A stretch of DNA of 18,696 nt from an uncultured Gemmatimonadota bacterium. GTDB lineage: Bacteria; Gemmatimonadota; Gemmatimonadetes; Gemmatimonadales; Gemmatimonadaceae. The translations under genes were made by a program, and so were the position numbers. Below the pieces are notes generated by a model, which worked only from the letters and a program-made list of their open reading frames with translations, had not been told where the DNA came from and did not search any database. Below are positions 7,761 through 14,922 of this stretch, one piece after another. The stretch covers positions 1 to 18,696 of the forward strand of contig CAMPKM010000010.1 in the NCBI GenBank assembly GCA_946887155.1, given 5' to 3'. Each line of letters begins with the position of its first letter. Position 1 is the first letter of the stretch.

Positions 7761-8074
7761 GCGACTCCATGCGCGTCCCGGCGTAGCCCCTGGGCGACGG
7801 CGATGCGGGACACCGGTGATTTCATTGATCCGCCCCGTCAATGAGCCGTCCCTGGGCGTGGCGCGCAAGGTGGGAATGGGTTGCCGCACGTGAGACCGAC
7901 CTGAGGTACCGCCACGTCGTGTTTTGCCGTTAGGCAGCCCGGCCTGGCGGGTTGAGGCCTGTTCCCGGAACGTAGCAAGGCGTCATGAGGGCGCGCGAGT
8001 TCGATCGAGGAATTACCTTTCGCCAGTCCCTGGAAGCGTCATGAGTCGCCATCACCAGTCACCACCTTCGTCAC
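7761..8074. other. Intergenic region between divergent DUF1080 and OsmC genes
   Basis: About 314 bases with no convincing gene. It must hold the promoters of both divergent genes. Visible are the near-perfect palindrome GTTCC-C-GGAAC (7961-7971), a possible operator half-site pair, and one copy of the GCCTAACG octamer in reverse (7928-7935). A short open frame from ATG 7984 ends after about 18 codons and looks random. No confident -35/-10 pair was found. Confidence 0.4.
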
Positions 8075-8524
8075 GTGAACGCCCCGCCGTCAACCGTCCG
8101 GGAATATGACGTCGCTGCTCGCACGACCGACGTCTTCGGTCGCGTGCTCGTCAGCGCCCGCACGCACCACTTCATCGTCGATGGACCGGTGCAGAACCGG
8201 TGTCCCGGCGAGGAAGTCACGCCGCCCGAGCTCTTCCTCACTTCCGTGGCCGCCTGCGGCGTGGAGCTGGTCCAGGTCATCGCCGACGACACGAAGGTCC
8301 CGATCGGGCCCGTGACCGTGAAGGTGCACGGCGTCGTCGATCGTGCTCGTCAGGCACGGACAGACGTCACCGTGTTCAACTCGGTGCAGCTCGAGTTTAC
8401 CATCCGCGGCACCGACGGGGCTTCGGCCGCCACGCTCGTCGAAGCGTTCAAGCGGCGTTGACCCCTCTACGGTACGATCGCGGTCGCGATCGCCGACGTA
8501 ACGGTCACCGTGACGACCGGCTGA
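8075..8524 (+). CDS. OsmC-family peroxiredoxin, probable selenoprotein (UGA read as Sec129)
   Basis: Read through an in-frame UGA (8459-8461), this gene encodes 149 residues with the full OsmC fold. OsmC/Ohr proteins reduce organic and inorganic hydroperoxides in the cytoplasm using two cysteines (C59 and C125 in E. coli OsmC, 143 residues). Here the first is C61 in TSVAACGVE (preceded by PGEEVTPPELFL). The second position, expected in a K/R-R-C-P context, is exactly the UGA: AFKRR-U-PLYGTIAV. The 20 codons after it stay in frame, have GC at the third base in 18 of 20 codons, form the expected last beta-strand, and end at TGA 8522-8524, one base before the next gene. A SECIS-like hairpin follows the UGA. 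The start is GTG 8075, with no strong ribosome binding site. The alternative is a truncated 128-residue protein from a TGC-to-TGA mutation or base error. Confidence 0.75.
8462..8495 (+). promoter_or_regulatory. Candidate bacterial SECIS hairpin for UGA-Sec recoding
   Basis: A perfect 7-bp stem, CGATCGC (8475-8481) with GCGATCG (8486-8492), closes a four-base loop GGTC (8482-8485). A lower stem, CGG (8470-8472) with CCG (8493-8495), extends it across a two-base bulge. The loop begins 20 bases after the UGA, within the range of bacterial SECIS elements. The loop bases GGUC match the SelB-binding loop of E. coli fdhF as I remember it. The hairpin lies wholly inside the coding frame, as expected for bacteria. 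Confidence 0.65.
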
Positions 8525-8525
8525 C

Positions 8526-9113
8526 TTGAACCCCGCCACGGAAATTCCGCGGAGAACGCGCCTGCTCGAGGGCATCGCGATGCTCCTGATTGCCGCCTCC
8601 GCGATCCTGTTCCAGCGCGCGGCAACGTCGCCGTGGGCCCAGGTGTACGCGGCCAACGGGCATCAGTTGCTGGTATCGCCGATCGGCATACGGGACATGG
8701 GATCCGATTCCCTCAGTGAGCCTGCCGTCGCGTGCCGGTGGTGGCCGAAACTGGGAGATGCCGCGTTATGCGCCGTGGCGCCGGGCGGGGACGACGACGT
8801 CGCGAAGGTGCGACGCGCCTATCCGCTCACGTTCGCGGCGCTATGGGTCTCAGTCCTCGCGCTGTTCATCGTGGCGTTGCGCGTGCCGCGGAAATGGCCT
8901 TACGCGGGCATCGCCGTCACGGCGGCCGTACCGGTGATCGCGTTCATCGCGCTGCGCGGCTTTGCATCGGGATTTCGCAATGCGTTCGTGGTGCTGCAAG
9001 GCGCGAGAATCGCCGTCGAACCGGGCGGATTCAACGGGATTTCCCTCGGCGCCTTCCTCATGGCGGTAGCGGTTGGGCTCCTGATAACATCCAGAGTCCT
9101 CCAGCGCACCTGA
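8526..9113 (+). CDS. Hypothetical four-span membrane protein
   Basis: A 195-residue protein I do not recognise. Four membrane segments are visible: about 14-30, 102-120, 125-145 and 171-190. A loop of about 70 residues between the first two carries two cysteines (C70 and C82, in CRWWP...ALC), which could form a disulfide if it faces the periplasm. The start is TTG 8526, one base after the read-through stop of the OsmC gene. Such tight spacing suggests translational coupling, and only makes sense if OsmC translation continues past its UGA. An in-frame ATG at 8580 would remove most of the first span and is less likely. The co-oriented downstream gene is 18 bases away, so the three may form an operon. 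Confidence 0.7.
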   Translation: MNPATEIPRRTRLLEGIAMLLIAASAILFQRAATSPWAQVYAANGHQLLVSPIGIRDMGSDSLSEPAVACRWWPKLGDAALCAVAPGGDDDVAKVRRAYPLTFAALWVSVLALFIVALRVPRKWPYAGIAVTAAVPVIAFIALRGFASGFRNAFVVLQGARIAVEPGGFNGISLGAFLMAVAVGLLITSRVLQRT

Positions 9114-9131
9114 CCGGTACCAGAGGCGTAG

Positions 9132-9560
9132 ATGCACACGTTGATCGGCTCCATCGTCCTGCTCCTCGGGTTGGGCCTCGTCGAAAGCCAGTCGGACGTG
9201 CAGGAGCCATCGTCGACGTGCTGGCGCTTCGCGTTCGGCGCCTGGACGCCGGCGCTCGACTGGGCAGCCGCGGGACATGACGGTCAGGCGGCCGACCTCG
9301 CCACTCGCGTGCAGCGCGTCCGCGATTCGGTCTACTTGCGCGACACCAGCGCCGCCCGCAACAACGCGATGATGTGGGAACGGACGAAGGCTGGATGGTC
9401 GGTCGTGCTGTTTCCGCAATGGTGGCCGGTCGGCGTGCAGGTCCAGTTCGACAGCGTGCTGGCCGGTGGCCGCGAAATGACCGGTCGAGCGACCGCCCTG
9501 GTCGCAAATGCGAATGCCCAGCCGTCACGCGCACGGGCGAGGGCCGTTCGCTGCACGTGA
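9132..9560 (+). CDS. Hypothetical small secreted protein
   Basis: A 142-residue protein with a signal peptide (IGSIVLLLGLGLVES, residues 5-19). The mature part begins with STCWRFAFGAWTPALDW and contains a tryptophan-rich FPQWWPVGVQVQFDS followed by a beta-rich end. I recall similar small proteins (C-[YW]-RF-FG-WTP-LDW ... WWPVGV) as recurrent, uncharacterised secreted proteins in Gemmatimonadota; no function is known. The start is ATG 9132 with GAGG at 9123-9126 and a 5-base spacer, the best ribosome binding site in this cluster. It may be lipid-free and periplasmic or exported. Confidence 0.72.
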   Translation: MHTLIGSIVLLLGLGLVESQSDVQEPSSTCWRFAFGAWTPALDWAAAGHDGQAADLATRVQRVRDSVYLRDTSAARNNAMMWERTKAGWSVVLFPQWWPVGVQVQFDSVLAGGREMTGRATALVANANAQPSRARARAVRCT

Positions 9561-9647
9561 TAGTCGTGCGCCAGGTGACGAGGCGCACTGGTCAGCACGG
9601 CCCACGACAGGCACGTTCCTTCCAGCCTCTATCCAGGTGAGCCCCGC

Positions 9648-9974
9648 GTGAAACGGATCGTACTGGCGCTTTTGGCCATCGGCACCTTCCTGGCTGGCAC
9701 GGAACTCGGTGCGCAATCGAGCCTCTATCGCGAGCTGAAATGGCGTGACATCGGGCCGTATCGCGGCGGGCGCACGAAGGCCGCCGCCGGCGTCCCGCAG
9801 CAGCCTAACGTGTTCTACATCGACCGGCGACGGGATCTACAAGTCCGTCGACGCCGGGAAAACCTGGACCCACCTCGGCCTGCGCGATGGACAGCAGATC
9901 CCGCAGATCATCGTCGATCCCCGGAACCCGGACCGCCTCTTCGTCGCCGTGCTCGGTCACCCGTACGGGCCTAA
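9648..9974 (+). CDS. Asp-box propeller protein, N-terminal fragment (signal peptide; gene broken near 9820)
   Basis: The start GTG 9648 begins a signal peptide (KRIVLALLAIGTFLAGTELGA) followed by a conserved family opening (YRELKWRDIGPYRGGRTKAAAGVPQQPNVFYI). At 9819-9822 this frame leaves the family sequence and runs on as arginine-rich nonsense (DRRRDLQVRRRREN) to a stop at 9974. The family continues in the +1 register (STGDGIYKSVDAGKTW, from 9820), and about 50 residues normally found between FYIG and STGDGIYK, a propeller repeat, are missing. This is the exported N-terminus of the gene whose remainder is listed next. Confidence 0.7.
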   Translation: MKRIVLALLAIGTFLAGTELGAQSSLYRELKWRDIGPYRGGRTKAAAGVPQQPNVFYIDRRRDLQVRRRRENLDPPRPARWTADPADHRRSPEPGPPLRRRARSPVRA

Positions 9975-12588
9975 CGAGGGGCGCGGACTGTTCCGTTCCA
10001 CCGACGGCGGCCGGACCTGGCAGAAGGTCTGGTACCGCGACGTGAACACCGGCGCGATCGATGTCGCGTTCGCCGCCGACGATCCCAACACGCTCTACCT
10101 CGCGACCTGGGAGTCGAGACAGGGCCCGTGGGAGAACGGCGTCTGGCAGGGCCCAGGCAGTGGCCTGTTCAAGTCGACCGATAGCGGGAACACCTGGACG
10201 CCGATCATGAACGGGCTTCCCACGTTCGACGAGGGGCTTGGCCGCATCGGACTGGCGGTGGCGCCATCTGATCCGCGCCGGTTGTATGTGACCATCGACG
10301 CCGGTGCGCGGAGTGGCATCTACCGCTCCGACGACGCCGGGGCGAGCTGGCGAAAAGTCAGCAACGACGCGCGCGTGCATAACCGTGGATCCGACTTCGC
10401 CGAGATCAAGGTGCATCCCCGCGACGCAAACACGATTTTCAGCGGCAGCATCGTGGCCTGGAAGTCGACCGACGCCGGCGCGACGTGGAACATGCTCCGC
10501 GGCGCGCCTGGCGGTGATGACTACCACCGCTTCTGGATCAATCCCGACAACCCGGACATCATCCTGCTGGCGGCGGACCAGGGCGCGGTCATCACGGTCA
10601 ACGGCGGCCAGACGTGGAGCTCGTGGTACAACCAGCCCACGGCCCAGATGTACCACGTGACGACGGACAACTCCTGGCCGTACCGGGTCTGCAGCGGCCA
10701 GCAGGAGTCCGGCTCGGCGTGCGTCGCCAGTCGCGGGAACGACGGCCAGATCACGAATCGCGAATGGCGGCCGGTCGGCGTCGAGGAATACGGCTACGTC
10801 GCACCCGACCCGCTCGACCCGAACATCATGTACGGCGGGAAGGTCACGCGATTCGATTACCGCACGGGGCAGACACAGAATGTCGCGCCCAAGCCCTTCC
10901 GCGACGCGAACTACCGGATGCTGCGCACGGCCCCGATCCTCTTTTCGCCGGTGAATCCGCGCAAGCTGTACTTCGGCGCCAACACCATCTGGGAGACGGT
11001 GAACGGCGGGAAGTCCTGGAGGGAGATCAGCCCCGACCTCACGCGCCGCGATTCGGTCGTACCGCCTAACGTGGGAACCTATGCGACGTCGCCGTCGGCC
11101 ACCGCCCGGCACCCAGGTGTCGTGTACACGATCGCGCCGTCGTACCTGAAGGAAAGCATCATCTGGGCCGGCACCGACGATGGCCTGATCCAGGTCACCC
11201 GGAACGGCGGGACCACCTGGCGCAACGTGACACCACCCGGGATGACGCCCTGGGCCAAGGTGTCGATCATGGACGCCTCGCATTTCGACACGCTCGCCGC
11301 GTATGCCGCAGTCAACACCCTCCGGCTCGATGATCTGCGCCCGCACATTTACCGCACGCGTGACGGCGGACGGACCTGGACCCGCATCGTGAACGGGATC
11401 GATTCCGGCGCCACGATCAACGTCGTGCGCGAGGATCCGCGCCGGCGCGGCCTGCTGTTCGCCGGGAGCGAAACCCAGGTCTGGGTGTCGTTCGACGATG
11501 GCGATCACTGGGAATCGCTTCGCCTCAACATGCCCGCGACCTCGATCCGCGACCTCGTCATCAAGGATGACGACGTCGTCGTCGGCACGCACGGACGCGG
11601 CTTCTGGATCCTCGACGACATCACGCCGCTGCGACAGGTTACGCCCGCCACCCTCCAGGCACCGGCGCACCTGTTCCGGCCCGGGATCGCGACGCGCGTG
11701 CGCGCCAGCCTCTACACCGACACGCCCATCCCGCCTGACGAGCCGCGCTCGGAGAATCCGCCCGACGGCATCGTCATCTCCTATCACCTGCGACAGGCCG
11801 CCAACGACCTCTCGCTCGACATACTCGACCGGACCGGCGCCGTCGTCAGGCACTACGTCAAGGGCATGAACCCGAACCCCAATCCGACCGCCGAAGGCCA
11901 CTGGCCCTGGTACTGGATCGCGCCCTGGCCCGAGCTGAAGGCGGATCCCGGACTCCATCGGTTCACCTGGGACCTGCGATACCCGCGGCCGGGGGTCACG
12001 AACTTTTCCTTCCCGATTTCGGCGATCCCGGGCCGCACGGTGCCCGAGCCCCTCGGCCCCATGGTGACGCCCGGGACCTACACGGTGAGGCTGACGGTCG
12101 ATGGCCAGTCATATACCCAGCCGGTGCGCGTGCGCATGGATCCACGGGTTCGTACGCCCGCGGCGGACCTGGCGGCACGCGACTCGCTCCACCTCGAGCT
12201 GTACCGGACCGTCAACGCGTTAGGCAGCGCCCGAACGAAGGTCCGTGAGTTGCGCGCCAGCATCACGCAGCAGGCCGCGACCGCGCGCGGGCCGCGCGCC
12301 GATTCACTGCCCAACTTCGATCGGCAACTGGCACTGCTCGAGGGCGAGGGCCAAGGGCGCGGCGGGCGCGGCGGGCGCGGCGGGCGCAGCGGAGGACCTG
12401 GTACCAGCGGGCAGGTTCGGGCCATTCCGCAGTTGCAGAACGAGCTCATGACACTCTACAGCATCGTCGAGGATTCAGACGCGGCACCGACCACGCAGGT
12501 CATTTCGGCTGCACGGACCCGTCTCGGGCAGGCACGAACAGCCCTGGCCGCGGTACGACGGTTAACGACCGTCGTTGAAGCGAGGTGA
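9745..12588 (+). CDS. Asp-box (BNR/VPS10/sortilin-like) beta-propeller protein, main part
   Basis: The real family sequence begins at about 9820 (STGDGIYK). GTG 9745 is merely the first start codon in frame. About ten Asp-box repeats (S-D-G-TW type: KSVDAGKTW, RSTDGGRTW, KSTDSGNTW, RSDDAGASW, KSTDAGATW and others) build one or two beta-propellers over residues 28-640. A beta-sandwich-like region follows (LSLDILDRTGAVVR, FTWDLRYP, PGTYTVRLTVDGQSYTQPVRVRMDP), then a coiled-coil-like helical tail with a glycine-arginine-rich linker. These proteins are abundant, exported and often annotated as glycosyl hydrolases or sialidase-like, but catalytic activity is unproven. Without the signal peptide this part could not be exported, so the gene is probably inactive or misassembled. 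Its stop overlaps the next gene. Confidence 0.82.
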   Translation: MTSGRIAAGARRPPPASRSSLTCSTSTGDGIYKSVDAGKTWTHLGLRDGQQIPQIIVDPRNPDRLFVAVLGHPYGPNEGRGLFRSTDGGRTWQKVWYRDVNTGAIDVAFAADDPNTLYLATWESRQGPWENGVWQGPGSGLFKSTDSGNTWTPIMNGLPTFDEGLGRIGLAVAPSDPRRLYVTIDAGARSGIYRSDDAGASWRKVSNDARVHNRGSDFAEIKVHPRDANTIFSGSIVAWKSTDAGATWNMLRGAPGGDDYHRFWINPDNPDIILLAADQGAVITVNGGQTWSSWYNQPTAQMYHVTTDNSWPYRVCSGQQESGSACVASRGNDGQITNREWRPVGVEEYGYVAPDPLDPNIMYGGKVTRFDYRTGQTQNVAPKPFRDANYRMLRTAPILFSPVNPRKLYFGANTIWETVNGGKSWREISPDLTRRDSVVPPNVGTYATSPSATARHPGVVYTIAPSYLKESIIWAGTDDGLIQVTRNGGTTWRNVTPPGMTPWAKVSIMDASHFDTLAAYAAVNTLRLDDLRPHIYRTRDGGRTWTRIVNGIDSGATINVVREDPRRRGLLFAGSETQVWVSFDDGDHWESLRLNMPATSIRDLVIKDDDVVVGTHGRGFWILDDITPLRQVTPATLQAPAHLFRPGIATRVRASLYTDTPIPPDEPRSENPPDGIVISYHLRQAANDLSLDILDRTGAVVRHYVKGMNPNPNPTAEGHWPWYWIAPWPELKADPGLHRFTWDLRYPRPGVTNFSFPISAIPGRTVPEPLGPMVTPGTYTVRLTVDGQSYTQPVRVRMDPRVRTPAADLAARDSLHLELYRTVNALGSARTKVRELRASITQQAATARGPRADSLPNFDRQLALLEGEGQGRGGRGGRGGRSGGPGTSGQVRAIPQLQNELMTLYSIVEDSDAAPTTQVISAARTRLGQARTALAAVRRLTTVVEAR
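12361..12387 (+). repeat. Three tandem copies of GGCGGGCGC inside the propeller gene
   Basis: Three exact 9-base copies, plus a partial one before, encode a Gly-Gly-Arg linker between the helical segments of the propeller protein tail. Such in-frame microsatellites are prone to change copy number by slippage without breaking the frame. Confidence 0.8.
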
Positions 12589-13133
12589 ATCACATGACGC
12601 TCGAAAGGCACGTGCTGCACGGCATACCTGTTACCGTCGAAAACACCCGGCCCGACATCGCCACACCGGACGTGATTCAACGTCTCGATGAAGCACTCAC
12701 GCTGATCGCGCGCTACCAGCCGTGGCGCCTGCGACATCTGCAGCGCGACCTCGACGAACTCCGCGTCGTTCGATTTCCGTGCCGGGGCGCGTGGATTCCC
12801 GACGAAGGCGCCTGCGTGGCGGAACTGACGTTCCTCAATCGGCGCGACATCACCGCCGCCCCGGTGGCGTCATCGATCATTCACGAAGGCATCCATGCCC
12901 GCGTCGATCGCATGGGGGTCAGCCGGTATGCCCGCGACCGCGCGCGGGAGGAACGCCTGTGTCGACGCGCGGAGCTCGAATTCGGCCAGTCACTCCCACC
13001 GGAACTCGGCGCTCCGGTAATCCAGCGCGCTCTGGAAAGCCTTGCCCTCGCGGATCAGGAAGTGGCGCCCGCCATCGACTGGAACGAAGCCCTGCGCCGA
13101 CAGGACGAAATCGACCGTCAGGCCCGTCGCTAG
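12585..13133 (+). CDS. Hypothetical protein with HExxH (zincin-like) motif
   Basis: A 182-residue protein without signal peptide or membrane span, so probably cytoplasmic. I do not recognise a named family. The core reads VASSIIHEGIHARVDRMG, with HEGIH at residues 100-104. This is the HExxH zinc-binding motif of gluzincin-type metallopeptidases. A glutamate about 20 residues later (E122, E123 or E130, in REERLCRRAE) is suitably placed as the third ligand. Conserved-looking prefix elements are RVVRFPCRGAWIPDEGACVAELTFL. The start GTG 12585 overlaps the upstream stop as GTGA, a sign of translational coupling. ATG 12594 is an alternative. Activity is not demonstrated. Confidence 0.75.
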   Translation: MNHMTLERHVLHGIPVTVENTRPDIATPDVIQRLDEALTLIARYQPWRLRHLQRDLDELRVVRFPCRGAWIPDEGACVAELTFLNRRDITAAPVASSIIHEGIHARVDRMGVSRYARDRAREERLCRRAELEFGQSLPPELGAPVIQRALESLALADQEVAPAIDWNEALRRQDEIDRQARR

Positions 13134-13196
13134 TACTAACGCGATCCGCATTTTGGTGCATCTTCCCGCGTAACGAGCGCAGACCGCCGCCGCAGT

Positions 13197-13252
13197 GTCG
13201 AGTCACGAGTCACGAGTCACGATCTCACGATCTCACGACCTCACGATTCACG
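13197..13252. repeat. Short tandem repeat, six TCACGA units
   Basis: TCACGA occurs at 13203, 13210, 13217, 13225, 13233 and 13241, with 7-base periods changing to 8, and a degenerate seventh unit at 13248. The array ends four bases before the ATG of the methyltransferase gene, so it occupies its leader and the place where a Shine-Dalgarno sequence would lie. None is visible. Confidence 0.8.
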
Positions 13253-13255
13253 CCC

Positions 13256-14110
13256 ATGCACAGTCGCGAACTCGGTCTCGTCCTTGCGCAACAACTCGGG
13301 AACGTCGAGGATCTTCATTATGGACTGTGGGATCCTGATCTCGAGCTGAAGTTCGGGAACCTCGGCGTCGCCCAACAGCGGTACAGCGACATGCTGCTCG
13401 CCGAGCTTCCGGCACCAGCCGGCCAGGTCCGGGTGCTCGACGTGGGATGTGGCACCGGTCACTTGATCAGCCAGATGCTGAGGCGTGGCTACTTCGCCGA
13501 TGGCGTGATTCCCGCGCGTGATCTCGGAGCACTCGTCAGGAAGCGGATCGGCGAATGTCAGGGTTATCAGCCCGTGATCCACGAGTGCAAGTTCGAGGAC
13601 TTCCCGGTCGGCGACGCCCGTGGCAAGTACGACGTGGTGCTCTTCAGTGAAAGCTTCCAGTACATCAAGCCGGCGGATTCGCTGCCCCTCGTGCAGCAAC
13701 TGCTGAAGCCCGGTGGCACGCTCGTCATCTGCGATTTTTTCAAGACCGCGGCGCACGGCGACGGTGGGCCCGGCGACAAGAGCTTTGGCGGAGGCCATCC
13801 GCACAAGGATTACCTGGAAACGATGTCGCGCTTCCCGTTTCAACTGCTGAAGGATGAGGACATCACGACGCGGGTGAGCCCGAACCTCCAACTGCTCAAC
13901 GAGTGGCTCATGAACCGCGCGCGTCCCGCCGGCCTGACCATCCATCGCTACTTCAGCGCGAATCATCCCTGGAGCACGCGATTCGCGATGTGGCTGTTCC
14001 GGAAGCGTCTCCGGAAGCTGCAGTACAAGTATTTTTCGGGACACCGTAGCCGGGAAACGTTCGAGCGGTACAAGACCTATCACCTGCTCGTGTATCGCCT
14101 CCCGGCCTGA
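13256..14110 (+). CDS. Class I SAM-dependent methyltransferase
   Basis: A 284-residue methyltransferase of unknown substrate. The SAM-binding motif I is VLDVGCGTGHL (60-70), the post-I region is GVIPAR, motif IV is YDVVLFSESFQYI, and motif V is LLKPGGTLVICDFF. The opening (LAQQLGNVEDLHYGLWDPDLELKFGNLGVAQQRYSDML) resembles small-molecule methyltransferases acting on lipids, quinones or sugars. The basic C-terminus (FRKRLRKLQYKYF) could touch the membrane. The start ATG 13256 directly follows the TCACGA array. The frame is open further upstream, across the HExxH gene, but that part is a shadow. It precedes the FMN-binding gene by 11 bases and is probably co-transcribed with it. Confidence 0.83.
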   Translation: MHSRELGLVLAQQLGNVEDLHYGLWDPDLELKFGNLGVAQQRYSDMLLAELPAPAGQVRVLDVGCGTGHLISQMLRRGYFADGVIPARDLGALVRKRIGECQGYQPVIHECKFEDFPVGDARGKYDVVLFSESFQYIKPADSLPLVQQLLKPGGTLVICDFFKTAAHGDGGPGDKSFGGGHPHKDYLETMSRFPFQLLKDEDITTRVSPNLQLLNEWLMNRARPAGLTIHRYFSANHPWSTRFAMWLFRKRLRKLQYKYFSGHRSRETFERYKTYHLLVYRLPA

Positions 14111-14121
14111 CGCCCGACAAC

Positions 14122-14775
14122 ATGCCGAAAATTCCAGTCACCGCGCGCAATCGTGTGCGGCGGTTGCCAAAGCGTGGCCACTACGATCGCGATGTCGTGA
14201 ATGCGATCATCGACGAAGCGCTCGTCTGTCACGTTGCCTTTGCCGTGGATGGCGTTCCCACCGTGATCCCGACGCTGCACGCGCGCCGCGGCGATTCGCT
14301 GCTGCTGCATGGTGCGACCACGAGCCGATTGCTGCAGCATGCCGCTGCCGGTAATGAGTTATCGATCGCCATCACTCTCATCGACGGCATCGTGCTCGCG
14401 CGATCGGTGTTTCATCACTCGATGAACTATCGATCGGTGGTCATCCATGGCGCCGGCACTCTGGTCGAATCTGACGCGGAAAAGCTCGACGCCCTCGAAG
14501 CGTTCACCGAGCACATCGTGCGCGGCCGGTGGGCAGATGCGCGCTTGCCGACGAAAAAGGAACTCAAGGCGACGACCGTCATCTCGGTACCGATCGATAT
14601 CGCATCGGCGAAGATCCGCACGGGGCCGCCTGCCGATGACGATGAGGACTATGCGCTGCCGGTCTGGGCCGGGGTCGTGCCTCTGAGCCTGGACCCCGGC
14701 ACGCCAATTCCGGATCCGCGACTCACCCAGGGTATCGCCATGCCGTCCTACCTGGCCAGTCACCGTCGCGGGTAA
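14122..14775 (+). CDS. Pyridoxamine 5'-phosphate oxidase-family FMN-binding protein (NimA-like)
   Basis: A 217-residue protein of the FMN-binding split-barrel group (COG3467-type). Visible family elements are RLPKRGHYDRDVVNAIIDEALVCHVAF, VPTVIPTLHARRGDSLLLHG, the conserved MNYRSVVIHGAGTLV, GRWADARLPTKKEL and the end SAKIRTGPPADDDED with PVWAGVVPL. Proteins of this kind bind FMN or F420 and include nitroimidazole reductases and heme-utilisation relatives; the physiological substrate is not predictable. It is cytoplasmic and lacks membrane spans. It lies 11 bases after the methyltransferase, in the same likely operon. Confidence 0.87.
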   Translation: MPKIPVTARNRVRRLPKRGHYDRDVVNAIIDEALVCHVAFAVDGVPTVIPTLHARRGDSLLLHGATTSRLLQHAAAGNELSIAITLIDGIVLARSVFHHSMNYRSVVIHGAGTLVESDAEKLDALEAFTEHIVRGRWADARLPTKKELKATTVISVPIDIASAKIRTGPPADDDEDYALPVWAGVVPLSLDPGTPIPDPRLTQGIAMPSYLASHRRG

Positions 14776-14922
14776 CGGAGTTCTTCGCCTTAACCAACGC
14801 ACGTCGCGATTCGTCACGACAACGGGCGCTGCGACACCCGCTCATGATGTCAACCAGACAGGATCGCCGCCTGTCACCTTCTCCGGCACATACGTAGTAT
14901 CAGTCGACTCTCCTCCTCGCGC

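Noticed and set aside
7928..7936. GTTAGGC copies as integron attC core sites
   Set aside because: The heptamer matches the attC core consensus, but copies are dispersed inside genes without paired inverse cores, and no integrase or cassette structure is present.
8459..8461. Simple nonsense mutation in OsmC as the full explanation
   Set aside because: Not excluded, but the UGA lies exactly at the catalytic Cys codon, the downstream frame is intact, and a correctly placed hairpin follows. Together these make selenocysteine the better reading.
9805..11958. 717-codon minus-strand open frame opposite the propeller gene
   Set aside because: It mirrors the codon periodicity of the plus-strand gene, is rich in Arg, Val and Gly, and has no recognisable domain. 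The plus frame shows ten Asp-boxes.
13241..14083. 280-codon minus-strand open frame opposite the methyltransferase
   Set aside because: It is an antisense shadow of a GC-rich gene. The plus frame has complete SAM motifs.
14857..14875. Hairpin GACAGG/CCTGTC upstream of the kinase gene
   Set aside because: A 6-bp stem with a 7-base loop and no U-tract or known riboswitch features. Such stems are common by chance in GC-rich DNA, so no role is claimed.
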